64,000 nt of DNA from Liopterus haemorrhoidalis (GCA_963971575.1 OZ020623.1:12154980-12218979); one strand, 5' to 3'. Shown: positions 10,600 through 22,678, counted from the stretch's first letter. The notes: generated by a model from the letters alone, not told the origin. Numbers and translations are program-made.

Positions 10600-11462
10600 A
10601 TTATGCGTTGGAATCACTTTTTTTTTGACTTTTGTAGGTTATACTGAACGAATTTATTTACTTTGTGCTTTAAAGTGCAAGTAATAATCCTCGGTAAATA
10701 TTAATTTTGCGTTATTTTCGCAGACCGCAAAAGCCTACTTTGTATTGTGATAAAAATTCTTTAAATGACTGGTGTTAATTATAAGATTTTATCAGTTATG
10801 TTCAGATCATAACTACAAAACGAAAACATGAAAAAATTCCAATGAGAACGCTGTTTGTTTATGATAATAGTTGTTTTTAAAGAGGACAAGGATGTTAAGA
10901 ACATCGCTTTTGTATTAAATTCGCACCAAAATACAATATAAATTTACGAAGGTCAAGAAATATTTAACCTTTTAATAATGATAATGAAGGAAGTATCTAG
11001 ATCTTTAAATATTATATTACAATTTCATGCAAATTTTTGGTTTATTATATGACTCATTTTTAATTCGATGTTCATTTGAAAGATTTTAAGATACTTTTGG
11101 ACTTTCCATATTAACATTATTATATTTGCACAATTTGATAGGTTTATAAGCAGTTATTTAATTATTTTATAAATTCTTAAGTTCTTGTAAAACCCAAAGA
11201 AGTTGCCACGTGGTAATTGGAATGTTGATGTATCAATACATTACCAAAGTTGGTAAAACCATCTCATTGCAGGTTTTGAAGTGTGTTAACCAGTGTGAAG
11301 GGTTTAGAATTTTTGCAAAAACTGCTTGATATGTTATTTATCAATACAGGAATGTGAATGCACAATTTTGATTTATAACTAGCTGGTATACCCGTGCATT
11401 ACTACGGCATTTAACTAATTTAAATCCAAGAGAATAGAACATAACGCTCACAACGTTTAATA
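10600..11462. other. No gene recognised
   Basis: AT-rich DNA lies between the CAGA repeat and the DD41D mariner. I see no coding frame, inverted pair or tandem array that I can support. Confidence 0.4.
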
Positions 11463-11464
11463 TA

Positions 11465-12774
11465 CAAGGTGTCTCAAAAGAAATTTTATATTTAGTGGAT
11501 CGATTAAAAAAAAAGTAAGCCGTATATAGAAAAAATGTTTATTAATTATTAAAATACACTTTTTGGGGATTTATTTCTTAAAAATAATATCGTCTAAATG
11601 TAGACCCTCGCGTTCTCGGCACTCATTTAATCGAACAGTAAAATTACTTATGACGTCTCGGCAGGTGGACTCAGGGATGGCTGCCATTTCGTGACGGATA
11701 TTTTCTTTCAAATGCGCCAGTGAAGTCGGTTTATTGGCGTAAACTTTAGATTTAAGATAACCCCATAGGAAAAAGTCCATAGGGGTTAAATCTGGACTGC
11801 GTGGAGGCCAATTTATGTCACCTCTACGGGAGATCAATTTGCCTGAGAAATTTTCACGAACACGTGGCAGAGACATATTGGACGTGTGTGAAGTTGCTCC
11901 GTCCTGTTGGAACCATGTTCTTTGGTTATAGCCAGGAAAGTTTTGCAGTTCAGGTACCAAGAAGTTGTCTAACATCTCCACATAACGCTCTGAATTCACT
12001 GTTACTGCACACCCCCTTTCGTCTTCAAAAAAGTAAGGGCCGATAATTTCTCGCGCCGACGTCGCAGCCCATACGGTCACTTTAGGCGAATGTAGGGGTT
12101 TCTGATGTTTGCGTTTCGGCTTCGTTCCACTCCAGTAGCGGCAGTTCTGCTTAATTATGTGGCCATTAAGATGAAAATGAGCTTCATCCGAAAACAAAAT
12201 GTTGGTAAACGTTGAAAATCGCTCAATCACCTGATTTACGAAATTAAGCCTCTGACTGGCATCTTGGGGCTTTAATTCTTGCACCAATTGAATTTTGTAG
12301 GGGTGCAGCTTTAGATCTTTGTGCATAATGCGATGTAATGATGATCTATGCACATTTAAAGCACTTGCGCGCTTCCGAATTGAAAGGTTCGGGTCGTCAC
12401 GAACAGACTGATTAACATTCTCCACGTTTTCTACCGTTCTTGATGACCTAGGTCGCCCGGATTTTGATTTATCCAGCGTTGTACCAGTCTCTTCAAACTT
12501 TTTAACCCAATGTCGAATGAGAGGAATGCTTGGCGCATCATTTAAGTGGCGAAAACCTCGAATACTGCAGAATTTTCTACGCGCTACAGTCGCCGAATCA
12601 CCGTTTTTGTAAAACTCTCGCACGCATAACGCGCGGTCTGCTCCCGAGAAACGCTCCATAGCGACTGAATTCCCAGGAGCCAGGCTACCGATTGACATAA
12701 CCCCCGCGCCCCTCGGATACGTTGCGTTCACGCAGTAAGCTAAATAAATATAAAATTTCTTTTGAGACACCTTG
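11465..12774 (-). mobile_element. DD41D mariner element, complete copy
   Basis: The element is 1310 bp with 30-bp terminal inverted repeats starting CAAGGTGTCTCAAAAGAAAT, flanked by TA at 11463-11464 and 12775-12776. Its 363-codon transposase gene is uninterrupted. The copy at 37098-38407 has exactly the same length, and the copy at 19850-21110 lacks its 5' end. Near-identity among the three indicates recent activity. Confidence 0.95.
11571..12659 (-). CDS. Mariner-family DD41D transposase, intact ORF
   Basis: This is a cut-and-paste transposase of 362 residues counted from MERFSGADRALCVREFYKNG. The frame stays open upstream through the inverted repeat, so longer starts exist, but MERF fits related DUF4817-type N-termini. 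The N-terminal bipartite helix-turn-helix spans residues ~1-120, with the linker KSGRPRSSR. The DDE domain holds FSDEAHFHLNGH (first Asp), WFQQDGATSHTS (second) and NWPPRSPDLTPMDFFLWGYL (third). There are 41 residues between the second and third Asp, which places it in the DD41D (rosa-like) group. All three acidic residues are present. Compared with the two broken sibling copies, which agree with each other, it differs at several sites (for example REIIGP for RGIIGP, ERGCAV for ERGRAV), so an open frame does not prove activity. Confidence 0.93.
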   Translation of the reverse strand: MERFSGADRALCVREFYKNGDSATVARRKFCSIRGFRHLNDAPSIPLIRHWVKKFEETGTTLDKSKSGRPRSSRTVENVENVNQSVRDDPNLSIRKRASALNVHRSSLHRIMHKDLKLHPYKIQLVQELKPQDASQRLNFVNQVIERFSTFTNILFSDEAHFHLNGHIIKQNCRYWSGTKPKRKHQKPLHSPKVTVWAATSAREIIGPYFFEDERGCAVTVNSERYVEMLDNFLVPELQNFPGYNQRTWFQQDGATSHTSNMSLPRVRENFSGKLISRRGDINWPPRSPDLTPMDFFLWGYLKSKVYANKPTSLAHLKENIRHEMAAIPESTCRDVISNFTVRLNECREREGLHLDDIIFKK

Positions 12775-12806
12775 TATATGAATTCACTACTTGATACATA
12801 CATGTA

Positions 12807-13215
12807 AAGTCTGTTCCAAACGGTTAGGCGGAACTAGATTTTGCAATCTAGTTATTTTCATCGTTTAAATCGTGCTTTTCGGCCGTTTTGTTTAAGCTTT
12901 GTAAATCCTACTTACAATAAAAATGTTTTGGTTAAGGTTAATATCATTTAAAAATGTCATATTCTTTATATTTTGATTTTTTGTGTCATTCTTAATACAA
13001 ATTTCCCATTTATTTATTTTTTTGTCGTTAAAATATGTAAAAAAAAATAATTAAATTTTGACATATGTCATTCGTTTCCATTGTTTCACTGTTTGAATTT
13101 TAAATTTTGACATTCCAACGTGAAAAATGAAATAACCCAAACAAGGTCCCTTCTCGTGACAACCTAAAAGAACGAAATTCCAATTTAGTTCCACCTAACC
13201 GTTTGGAACAGAGTG
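12807..13215. mobile_element. MITE family A, copy 2
   Basis: This copy of about 409 bp has the GTCTGTTCCAAACGGTTAGG end and its inverted partner AACCGTTTGGAACAGAGTG, flanked by TA (12805-12806 and 13216-13217). It lies just 30 bp from the DD41D mariner. Confidence 0.88.
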
Positions 13216-14326
13216 TAACAGTCACCTATCAGCAATCCGACTATAGTACTAGTTTCTTATTTTTGTACTGTTGGAATAACTGAAAATAACTCAAAATCAT
13301 TTGTGTTGGCGACATTTTTAGCCCCAGTATGGCCGCCGTTGCGCTACTTAATATAATCTATGGTCTATTTCAAAGTTGAAAAATGTGTGTAAGAAGATAG
13401 GAGCTGTTTGTCCTTGCTTCGGATTGGTTTAGATCGTCTTCCCTATTACACTGTAAAAATATTGTTTTTAGTCCAAGTTGACAGATGTTCAGTGTCGTAC
13501 ATTGGAAATATATATTATTTAATTTTTCTCATATATTTTGTTATTATTTACATATTTAGACTTTTATTTATATTCTTGGCGTAGATTTTATGGAGAAAAT
13601 TCTCCATGTAATTTGTTTTTACGCAGTTATATATATTTTAGGTTATCTGACATATAAATATTTTTTGACACTTGATAATTAACAGATCAAGAGAGAGGAC
13701 TAATGTGAGGCCAAAAGACAGCCCAGCTAATTGTGCCCAAAGAAGAAGTTATTGATATAATTTTTAGACCTTCATATATACATATATTTTTAATTTTTAT
13801 TTACAATAATTATTTAAATAAGAAACTTTAGCTCTGAAGATATATTGTTTGTTTTATTGCTTTATTTAAACTGTTTTAGCCAAATCTCTCATTTTATACA
13901 TATATAGTAGGTACATAATTTTTAAAATTAATATTTTTTTAACTTTTTCAAATTTCCCATTAAACTGAATTTATGTTGTATAAATAACGTAAGTGTATTA
14001 TCTGCCTTGTTTATTTCAATATCTTATAAACCTTTTTTATATTTAAAAAAAAAATCATTTGCTAACCCAGTTGCTACGCCCATGCCCTAGTTGTAACTTA
14101 TTTTAAATTTCCCGCTATACTGTATTTGATCAGTGTAAATCGTACTCGGTTCGCAGCGCTATCTACTTTTTTCTACTTTAAAATAGACCATAGTGACTTT
14201 ACTCTAGCCTAGTTAAAAATTGACCACCGTAGCGCTGGGATATTAAATTTATTTCCCTATATGCTCGAACTTTTTTCAGATCTAATTAAGATCTACATTT
14301 TTGTCTTAATTATGTCAATTTTTCTC
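13216..14326. other. No gene; possible worn inverted-repeat element
   Basis: The phrase CTATGGTCTATTTCAAAGT near 13362 recurs inverted near 14168-14186 (ACTTTAAAATAGACCATAG), with GTTGCGCTA and TAGCGCTGGG nearby. This may mark the ends of an ~870-bp non-autonomous element, but I could not define termini or a target duplication. Confidence 0.35.
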
Positions 14327-14330
14327 TTAA

Positions 14331-14961
14331 GGGGTACATTCGATTTGACGCTCCGAGCGTTCCGAGCACGCTCTGTACACTCAAACGTGTTCGATTTGAC
14401 GCTCGGAGTACACTCAATTGCATTCGTTTTGCGATCGAGCGAGCATTTAGAGTGCGCTCTATGTGTTCGGGGTTTTAAGACCGAGTATATGGAGTATGAC
14501 GTAAAAAAGTGGGGGAAGTTTAAAATTAAATTATAAATAAAATAAAAATAATAGCCTTAGACAAATAATATTGTTATTTGTCTATGACTACAGAGTACGG
14601 TTATTTTATGTATTTGTGACGTTCTGTAAACAGTAAAAAAATTATTAAAATACACCGTACATAAAATTAAAACGGAAAAAATTCATTAAATTAATTCATT
14701 AATTATTATTTAATTTTTAATTAATTTTATTTCTTCATTATTGAAAAAAAATCAAGGAAAAACCGAGGTACATATATAATTTTGATTCATGACTGACGGG
14801 AATTAATCTGACAGTAAAAACGCCGCCTAAAATTGTAGGGTTAGATTTTATAAACAATACGTCACAAGAACGCTCGCTCCGTTAGTTCTCTATTCATGAC
14901 GTCACCATCAACTGTTCGCTCAGCGCTCGCTCTACTCTGTACAACTCGAATGCACCCAAGG
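14331..14961. mobile_element. TTAA-flanked MITE (piggyBac-type)
   Basis: TTAA flanks both sides (14327-14330 and 14962-14965). The ends GGGGTACATTCGATTTG and (reverse complement) CCTTGGGTGCATTCGAGTTG are inverted. The subterminal regions are rich in GAGCG/CGCTC motifs. There is no transposase, and the open frame at 14261-14536 runs across the element edge and is not a gene. Confidence 0.65.
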
Positions 14962-15591
14962 TTAATGTGTTAGATGAAAATAGCCATCGTTGCTGTGCGC
15001 CAAAAATTTTAACTACCTCTGCTTTTATGTTTACCCAGCTACCTTCTTTCTTGTGTCTATTTATTGTCGTACGAATTTCCTGTCCGTTTTAATTTTAAAA
15101 AGTTTTTAAATCTGCATTTTTGTTGCGTATTTAATGATGTGTATTTAATGAAGTGGTCCAGCATTCAGCATCAGAGCCTGAAGACATGGCATTAATATTT
15201 CAATAGATCTGTTTCCGGTAAAGCGTCCTCTAGCAAGGTCCCTGAACTTCTCACAAGATATGAAGTGTAAACATTTCATATTCAATCGATGTAAGGTATT
15301 TGATAGTGTGTTTGAATATTTTGTTTGGTAAACATTAGATAGACTTATGATTGAAAGGAAATGATTAGAGAAAGGAAATGATGGTATATTTCTTTAATAG
15401 TCGTACTAAAACTAAAGCTAGTTTTAATGTTTATTAGACACGAATTATAAGTAGAGTGCGAGATGCAGTGCATTGCAGGGTTTCGCAGGTATATAATAAG
15501 TGAAGGCGGTATGCTGAGTGTGTAAGACAAATTTTGCTTTGTAGTAATCACGGCAAAATGAACGATATTTTTAAAATAATTTATCATCTGT

Positions 15592-15815
15592 TAATCTAAA
15601 GCTGAATTCAAAGCTCAGTAAATTAACACTCTGTGCGTTATGGATAGTTTTTAAACGAGTGCAATTGGTATGATCGGACAAGCTCGTACTATATCGCTCA
15701 ACAGTAGTATAGTAACGACAAAGCACGAGCATGTCCGATCATACCAAATGACCTCGTTTAAAAATTATCCATAGCGTACAACGTGTTGATTTACAGAGCT
15801 CTGAATGTAGCTTAA
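15592..15815. mobile_element. Palindromic MITE with AAGCTG-type ends
   Basis: The element is about 224 bp and consists almost entirely of two inverted arms (for example GGTATGATCGGACAAGCTCG against CGAGCATGTCCGATCATACC) around a short ATATCGCTCAACAG centre. The 60 kb copy of the host repeat provides the uninterrupted site. Its termini match the element at 3367-4703. Confidence 0.85.
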
Positions 15816-16164
15816 GAGCTTTAAAAACAAATTTTATCTTAAAATGTTTTTTTGTTAATTTTAATTCGAATGCCTAATACCATTATTTAGGTTTCTAAAT
15901 ATGTGCAGTATTTTTTTTATGTAGTAAGGTTCTTTAAGATTTTAAAAATTGCGCCTATGGCTTCCATTGGTTGTTTGTCATATGCTCTGCCCCTCTGGTT
16001 TCGTATACATGACACAAAGAATGAAAATATAATTTCAACAATTTCAACTGGTTATTAAATTTACGCTCTTGGAAATTAAATGCAATATTTGCCAAAATAT
16101 AACTAGAATTTTGACAAAATAATTTAAACAAAATAAAAATGAAAAAAAATACTAAAAATAAAAA

Positions 16165-16215
16165 TGTCGCCTCTGCTACGTAGCAAGCGAGCAAGCTAAC
16201 CATTAGACCAGGATA
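16165..16215 (-). other. Truncated tRNA-like module
   Basis: On the minus strand TGGTCTAATGG fits the A box consensus and is followed by TTAGCTTGCTCGCTTGCTAC. No B box is present, and the module is about 25 bp shorter than in the 9.5 and 60.5 kb copies. Confidence 0.5.
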
Positions 16216-16842
16216 CGTCTTCTAATATAGTGTGTTACATAACTATAACTTTTGTACATCGTCAACAAAAAAGGCGTTATTTTACGAAAACATAATCTGA
16301 TCAAAAATTCCTGTAGCCCTATTCCGGTTCACATCAATGTACATTACTTAGACTTTTTTCAGATTTTTAGTTGAAATCATCTGGGCTGCAGATTGTGGGA
16401 CAAAATTTTTGCACAATTTTGGCAAAAATCGAATCAAAATAATTTATTTTGCAAAAATAAAATATTGATCGTTAATCCACGTACTAAGGGCTTTAATTTG
16501 ATACCATACTCAGAATTTAGACAAAATATTTTTTTTAGATGAGCACATATTTGTTTATATTTTTAGGGGGATGTTTTTTAGATATTTTAGTATTTTTCCT
16601 ATGTGCGGGTCAAAGAGTTGTATAAGCATTCCACATTTCAACTCTCTAGATTTAGCAGTTTGGATACAATTTTTACCGAACAGACAGACAGACAGACAGA
16701 CAAACAGACGACAAAATGACAGTATAAGGGTTTTTCGGTCATACCTACAAAATCCTAGAAACAATAAATAAATAAAATCTTATACGCATACTCAATAAAA
16801 AAAAAAAAAACTTGTACGGACAAACACAGATAAATAAGATAA

Positions 16843-17307
16843 CCAGTGGCGAAGGAAGACCTCCGCTAGACTTGCCCTCCCATAAAAAAAATAATAATAA
16901 AAAAAAAACATATATTTTTTTTTAATTTAAAAAAATATTTAGGTCAATCTTCAAAAATACATCAAATTATGTCCTATACAATTTTTTGTCCAAGGCTTGG
17001 TTTACTAGTTACGAATTTTTTAAAATTTTAATATTTAGTAACTTCCGTTTCCGGTTCCGGATTTTAATAAAAAACAATAGGGTTCTTCCCAATTATTAGG
17101 AGAATTTTTTAGTACCAGAACGAACTCTTTAAGTTAAACCGTTTTTGAGTTATCGTGTATACACACAGACACACACACATACGGACGGCACTTCGAAAAT
17201 AGGTGTTTTGGATTCCCTGGACTATGAAACGTGGTCATCAGTCAAAATCTCGACATCGAAAATTTTCGCGATTACAATACTTGCCCCTTATATATTAAGG
17301 TCGGGTA
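16843..17307 (+). repeat. CAGTGGCGAAGG repeat family, copy 1
   Basis: It starts CCAGTGGCGAAGGAAGACCT and ends TATATATTAAGGTCGGG. It shares a CA-rich tract followed by ACGGACGGCACTTCGAAA and TCTCGACATCGAAAATTTTC with the copy at 28870-29558. This copy is shorter because an internal block present at 29040-29270 is missing. A piece of that block also lies at 56335-56530. Confidence 0.8.
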
Positions 17308-17386
17308 CGTAAAAAGTCTGTTCGAAAAATTAAACAGACGCAAGGTGATGGAAAGAGGCTGTAAAGGGACTAATTATCATCGAATA

Positions 17387-17755
17387 TCACAGTCTAGACA
17401 TAGAACATATTAAAATAAGGTGCAAAACTTCACAAATAAAATATAAGTTCGATTCTCTCAGGAAGAGTATCAGCCTGTCCATGAGTACTCTATCGTCACC
17501 TAAAGCAACTGACAGGTCATAGCACAGGACTAACCTCTCCTTGACATCCTCGAACTGTACACACTGAGTGAAAATGTTTAACACAGACAAATGTGTGTTA
17601 CACGTTTCACGCATAGGAGACTTTTCACCTCGAAGAAGGTTTCCATGGGTCCACCAATAGTGACCTATACGAAGGCATGTGATGGCGGTTTCCTCCCTGC
17701 GGTTAATCCTGCAAGAAGAACCCCATGGTTTAACGTCTCCCTTAATCTGTCTCAA
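17387..17755 (-). pseudogene. LINE (non-LTR) ORF2 C-terminal fragment, RNase H-like region
   Basis: The 122-residue frame contains PWGSSCRINRREETAITCLR, then IGHYWWTHGNLLRGEKSPMR and ETCNTHLSVLNIFTQCVQFE. This matches the familiar tail of jockey/R1-type ORF2 proteins: RREE...RLRIGHT..TH..L followed by C..C...LTV.HIL..C. It is cut off at both ends, and no endonuclease or reverse-transcriptase core is nearby. Confidence 0.8.
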
Positions 17756-17857
17756 TTTAACGTCCTATATGATGCTCAACTCATACTGCCACCTGGCTAA
17801 AACCAGATGTTTCAGATGACTCTGCGTCATCTCTAGTGTGATAAGGCCTTTACGCTT

Positions 17858-17915
17858 ATTTAATATCTGCAAAACCCTGAAATGTGTGAAAATTCACAAT
17901 TCACATCTATTTTTT
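17858..17915 (-). repeat. Dispersed palindromic motif, copy
   Basis: AATATCTGCAAAACCCTGAA is followed by ATGTGTGAAAATTCACAATT, the same arrangement as at 1571 and 56960. It stands alone, about 100 bp beyond the LINE fragment. Confidence 0.7.
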
Positions 17916-18639
17916 CATTATAAAACTGAATTTATGAAAATAAATATATAGTAATTAATAATCAAAGTGTGAATTTTATTTTGACACTATATTTAGACAG
18001 ACAAGTAATTATCAAATTCCAATTTCATTTTTAGCAGACCTGAATTCGTTCTCTGTCTTAAATTTAATAAGACAAAAAACAGCAAATCTACCAATTACAA
18101 ACGATAAAATCGAAACTGATCGTACTGAAAGTACGAAATCTTATTGAAACGAAAGTCGATTAATTATTATAACCGTTAGCGCGAATTCTTTCGTCTTCCG
18201 GCTGATCACAAGTCTTTCAAGCGAGAGAATTAAAGAATCTCGTTTGATTTCCTTCGCTTCGTCCAATGTCTATGCCAGGAAATTGTGTATTTTAATACAG
18301 TTAGTATTAAAATGTTTTTAAATGTGTATACAAATCAAAAGATTTGATTTATTTTGATTTGATGACCAGACCTGTAGAAGATAATTAATATTGTTTTTTA
18401 AAGATGGTCAACAGGATGTTACTATTTTTTAAAACAAATTCTTTTGCATAATCTTGTTACTAAATGTACGGGTCTATTCTCTAAGCAAGATGTTAAAATC
18501 TTAACGTCAAAAACTAACGTTAATTTTTTTAACACTATTTTAAACGCTATGCACTAAGCATATTTGTGTTTAAATTTTAACGTGGCAGCGTTAAAATACT
18601 CAGTTAACGTTCTACAATAAGCGTCTACCAAAACGATGG

Positions 18640-19190
18640 CTTTAAAAGTTAACGCTGGTGTTTAGTTTGCAAAAATGGCTGATCCTACTTTAGTAATTGT
18701 CATGTTATTAAAAGAAATTGAATAAAATACCAGATGATAAGAATATTAATTATTATAAGACAAAATTCAAACTTTATATTACTCTTTAAATTCTTTACAG
18801 TAGCAAGTACAGTACAGTACAAAACGCAAGTTCAAGAAATTGTATAAAAAGGAAGTAAATGGAGTACTGAAGCACAATTTTGGTTTTTATTGACACACAG
18901 TGCTTAAAATTATAATCCTCTGAAAGCTATAAAAATCACTTATGCCTCTGCCATGCTTCACAATATCGCAATACTTTTTAATGGTGCATTATTTGAAGAA
19001 ATAATTAATGACAATGATAATGAAGATCACAACATTATTATTCCACATAATCCAGGTTTTAACAATTGGTTTATGTCTTGAATTTCTTATGATTATTTTT
19101 TTCCTTTCAGGTATTCAAACAAATGGTAACTGGTTACAAGAAGAGATACGAATTAGGAATAATGTAATACGTCAATTAATTATTTAATGA
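18640..19190 (+). pseudogene. PIF/Harbinger transposase C-terminal relic
   Basis: At 18910-19050 the translation reads LKAIKITYASAMLHNIAILF, then NGALFEEIINDNDNEDHNII and IPHNPG. The IT.A.AMLHNIA block is the C-terminal signature of Harbinger (HARBI1-like, DDE_Tnp_4) transposases. After a TTTTTTTCCTTTCAG acceptor-like site the frame resumes with IQTNGNWLQEEIRIRNNVIR, suggesting an ancestral intron. Upstream, MADPTLVIVMLLKEIE (18674) may be the remnant N-terminus of the partner gene. The catalytic core is deleted. Confidence 0.7.
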
Positions 19191-19199
19191 ATAATATTA

Positions 19200-19849
19200 C
19201 AAAACACCTTTATAAAAATAAAATAAATTCATATTTAAAAGCATCGAATGAGTAGAATGAATAGAATGAGAATATTGTTCCAACAAAACACGTATTCTAA
19301 TTAAACCGAAAGCAGAATTGGCACAACAAAACGCACCCATTGACAAGAATAAAGAGAAACAATTCAAACAATTTAAAACAGGATATTTAAAAACGTGGGT
19401 TCAAGTTCAAAAACTAGAACACTTTCAAGGACTCACAGTACAAAGGACAATCAAATAAAGATTTGTCATTTTTATGTCATGTTTACTTTCAAATATCACA
19501 ATAGTTAATCACTAGATTAGCTTTCCTTTAGTTTTCCACTGACGAGAAAACTTTCCTCTTAGACACTTGCGTTTAAACTAAATTGGGGTGCAGCTAGGGG
19601 GATGGGCGAGATAACCCCAGAATTAAATAAAACAATAAAAATATAATACTGTTATATATTACTAGTTATTGTACAATATCATATTAGAATATGTTGTTAA
19701 ATATTACTGTGATTTTGAGTATTTTATGCATATTGTTAATGAGTATCATTTGCAAGGTTCAAGTTTGCCCTCTTCCTTAGAATAGGCCAGTAGTCTTCAA
19801 CCTTCTTACATCTGCGGAACCCTACAGTTTTAATGCTATTTCTTTGGAA
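19200..19849. other. No gene recognised; hAT-like end fragment
   Basis: This stretch is mostly AT-rich. At 19786-19825, CAGTAGTCTTCAACCTTCTT and then TGCGGAACCC resemble the terminus of a hAT element. It abuts the truncated 5' side of the DD41D copy. Confidence 0.4.
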
Positions 19850-21110
19850 CGCAACGTATCCGAGGGGCGCGGGGGTTATGTCAATCAGTAGCCTGGCTCT
19901 TGGGAATTCAGTCGCTATGGAGCGTTTCTCGGGAGCAGACCGCGCGTTATGCGTGCGAGAGTTTTACAAAAACGGTGATTCGGCGACTGTAGCGCGTAGA
20001 AAATTCTGCAGTATTCGAGGTTTTCGCCACTTAAATGATGCGCCAAGCATTCCTCTCATTCGACATTGGGTTAAAAAGTTTGAAGAGACTGGTACAACGC
20101 TGGATAAATCAAAATCCGGGCGACCTAGGTCATCAAGAACGGTAGAAAACGTGGAGAATGTTAATCAGTCTGTTCGTGACGACCCGAACCTTACAATTCG
20201 GAAGCGCGCAAGTGCTTTAAATGTGCTTAGATCATCATTACATCGCATTATGCACAAAGACCTAAAGCTGCACCCCTACAAAATTCAATTGGTGCAAGAA
20301 TTAAAGCCCCAAGATGCCAGTCAGAGGTTTAATTTCGTAAATCAGGTGATTGAGCGATTTTAAACGTTTACCAACATTTTGTTTTCGGATGAAGCTCATT
20401 TTCATCTTAATGGCCACGTAAATAAGCAGAACTGCCGCTACTGGAGTGCAACGAATCCGAAACGCAAACATCAGAAACCCCTACATTCGCCTAAAGTGAC
20501 CGTATGGGCTGCGATGTCGGCGCGAGGAATTATCGGCCCTTACTTTTTTGAAGACGAAAGGGGGCGTGCAGTTACAGTGAATTCAGAGCGTTATGTGGAG
20601 ATGTTAGACAACTTCTTGGTACCTGAACTGCAAAACTTTCCTGGCTATAACCAAAGAACATGGTTCCAACAGGACGGAGCAACTTCACACACGTCCAATA
20701 TGTCTCTGCCACGTGTTCGTGAAATTTTCTCAGGCAAATTGATCTCCCGGAGAGGTGACATAAATTGGCCTCCACGCAGTCCAGATTTAACCCCTATGGA
20801 CTTTTTCCTATGGGGTTATCTTAAATCTAAAGTTTACGTCAATAAACCGACTTCACTGGCGCATTTGAAAGAAAATATCCGTCACGAAATGGCAGCCATC
20901 CCTGAGTCCACCTGCCGAGACGTCATAAATAATTTTACTGTTCGATTAAATGAGTGCCGAGAACGCGAGGGTCTACATTTAGACGATATTATTTTTAAGA
21001 AATAAATCCCCAAAAAGTGTATTTTAATAATTAATAAACATTTTTTCTATATACGGCTTACTTTTTTTTTAATCGATCCACTAAATATAAAATTTCTTTT
21101 GAGACACCTG
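19850..21110 (+). mobile_element. DD41D mariner, 5'-truncated copy
   Basis: Similarity to the 11.5 and 37.1 kb copies begins at GAACGCAACGTATCCGAGG. The ~50-bp left end with its inverted repeat is missing. The right inverted repeat is present but has lost one T (CACCTG rather than CACCTTG) and is followed by TA. Confidence 0.92.
19917..21005 (+). pseudogene. DD41D transposase with one nonsense mutation
   Basis: Counted from MERF this is 1089 nt, exactly the length of the intact copy, so there are no indels. A single TCA-to-TAA change (stop at 20361-20363) follows NFVNQVIERF and splits the frame. FSDEAHFHLNG, WFQQDGATSHTS and DLTPMDFFLWG remain intact beyond the stop. With its left inverted repeat gone, the element cannot be mobilised as it stands. 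Confidence 0.92.
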
Positions 21111-21112
21111 TA

Positions 21113-21605
21113 GTTCAAATTTTTCACAGTAGTCTTACGCAATATTTGTCTCTAATCTACAATCTATTTATCTTATATAGAAAATTTAAAGGACGCGGAA
21201 ACCAAAAGTGATAGTATTAAACTAATTATGAAGATGAGTCAGTCTGAAGTGATTGTATGCGGTTTACGCGGATGTTTTCAATGACTAACAAAAACTGTGC
21301 GGTCACGACCATGAATACAAAAATCACTAAATATAATAATAATTTGTTAGATAATACTGATTTACGGCTCTGAGATTTTCAAGTCATCTGTAAATCCTAA
21401 GGACAAACGGGATATGACTCCCCCCCCCCCTCCAAGAAAATTAATTTAAATTTTATTGAAAGATGTTAAATTTATTATTTCATTTTTGATTTAAATCTTT
21501 TAAATCTTTAAATCCTAACAGCTTTGTTTGTTTGTTTTTATATGCTGCGTTATTTGAATTCGCGGGATTATTTATGAACAGCTCTTCGATTTAACGTAGT
21601 CTCAC
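21113..21605. other. No gene recognised
   Basis: AT-rich sequence with a C-run at 21420-21431. No feature can be supported. Confidence 0.4.
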
Positions 21606-22678
21606 CTAGGATGATTAAGTAAAGGATGCGCTATTCGTGTGTAAAATGTGTGGAAACCCTTACTGAGTGAGAAAGATATATATCGCGGTACTGCGTACAC
21701 ACGTAAGACGCTATTACTGTGCTAAATTGTTAGATATACACAAGGTGGCGAAAAGAATAATGTTCAACAGACTTGTGATATTTCAAAACGAATAAAAATA
21801 TGTGTATCTATTTGTGTTATATATTTTATTTCCATACTTTCATTTAATCAATTATCACAACCAAATAAAAATTATCAAACCATTCCTTATAGGGAAAGAT
21901 TAGAATATTTCTATGTAATGTAAAAAAATATATATCAAAATTAACCCTTCTGCACCCCCTCCCCCATATATTTCATTTTGTACATCCGTCTTTCAATCGT
22001 TCATTAATCGAACGATAAAAATTAAATTAATTTCTGGTTTGTGGGGGGATATTCAAAGGATGTGGCCCTTCAACGTCTTATCGGAATATTTGACCTCTGG
22101 TATTTTGAATCATTAAATTTAATAGAGATTCTTGCAATCGGGTCATAGTCATGTAATTTTCGCAACAAGATGTTTGGGTAGTATTATTTGGCACTAATAT
22201 TTTTCAAGCTTATTTTAGTTTATTGTAACTACCACTTTATCCTTTAACTGACTGATTAAATTCATAATACTGCCTCCTTTATTGGCAGCCTTTAATTTTT
22301 AAAATATCATTAAAGATTGTTTTAATGACAAATAATATTATTTTAAAATGATTAGATAAATTTTAAATACATATTTATACAGTTTCAGGTCCGTTTGACA
22401 CGATACCCAGAAAATTAACACCGTGTTATACAAATTTCTCAAATATGTTATAAAATTTGCTGTGAAATTACGAGATTTTAGAATAATTTCTAAGAAATTC
22501 CATAATTATTTTCATTTAAAAATACGCTTGTTTCAAATTCAAATGTAGCACATGCGCATTACGTAGTTGCAGTGTGCACAGTACAGACATATATTGCCTT
22601 CTTTCTCAACAGAGGTTTCCACACAATTGTCAATGTTGTTAGTATACGAATAGCGCATCCTTTACTTAATCATCCTAG
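21606..22678 (+). mobile_element. hAT-like non-autonomous element, copy 1
   Basis: The ends CTAGGATGATTAAGTAAAGG and its inverted partner are near-identical over about 33 bp, and weaker inverted similarity continues past 90 bp. The flanks AGTCTCAC and GCTCTCAC agree at 6 of 8 bases. The interior has no recognisable protein. The opposite-orientation copy at 26813-27906 is closely similar along its whole length. Confidence 0.82.

Larger units (their letters stand above)
15466..16757. repeat. CAGA repeat family, third copy, split by a MITE
   Basis: The left part (15466-15591) matches 59995-60117 closely, including GGGTTTCGCAGGTATATAAT. It is interrupted by the palindromic MITE 15592-15815, then resumes at AGAGCTTTAAAAACAAATTT, as in the 60 kb copy. 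It ends with about five CAGA units and the TCATACCTACAAAATCCTA terminus. Confidence 0.85.

Noticed and set aside
11801..12046. 81-codon frame antisense to the DD41D transposase (also 20572-20775 and 37868-38071)
   Set aside because: It is a shadow of the sense coding sequence; conserved only because the sense strand is.
17591..17800. 69-codon plus-strand frame
   Set aside because: Antisense shadow of the minus-strand LINE ORF2 tail.
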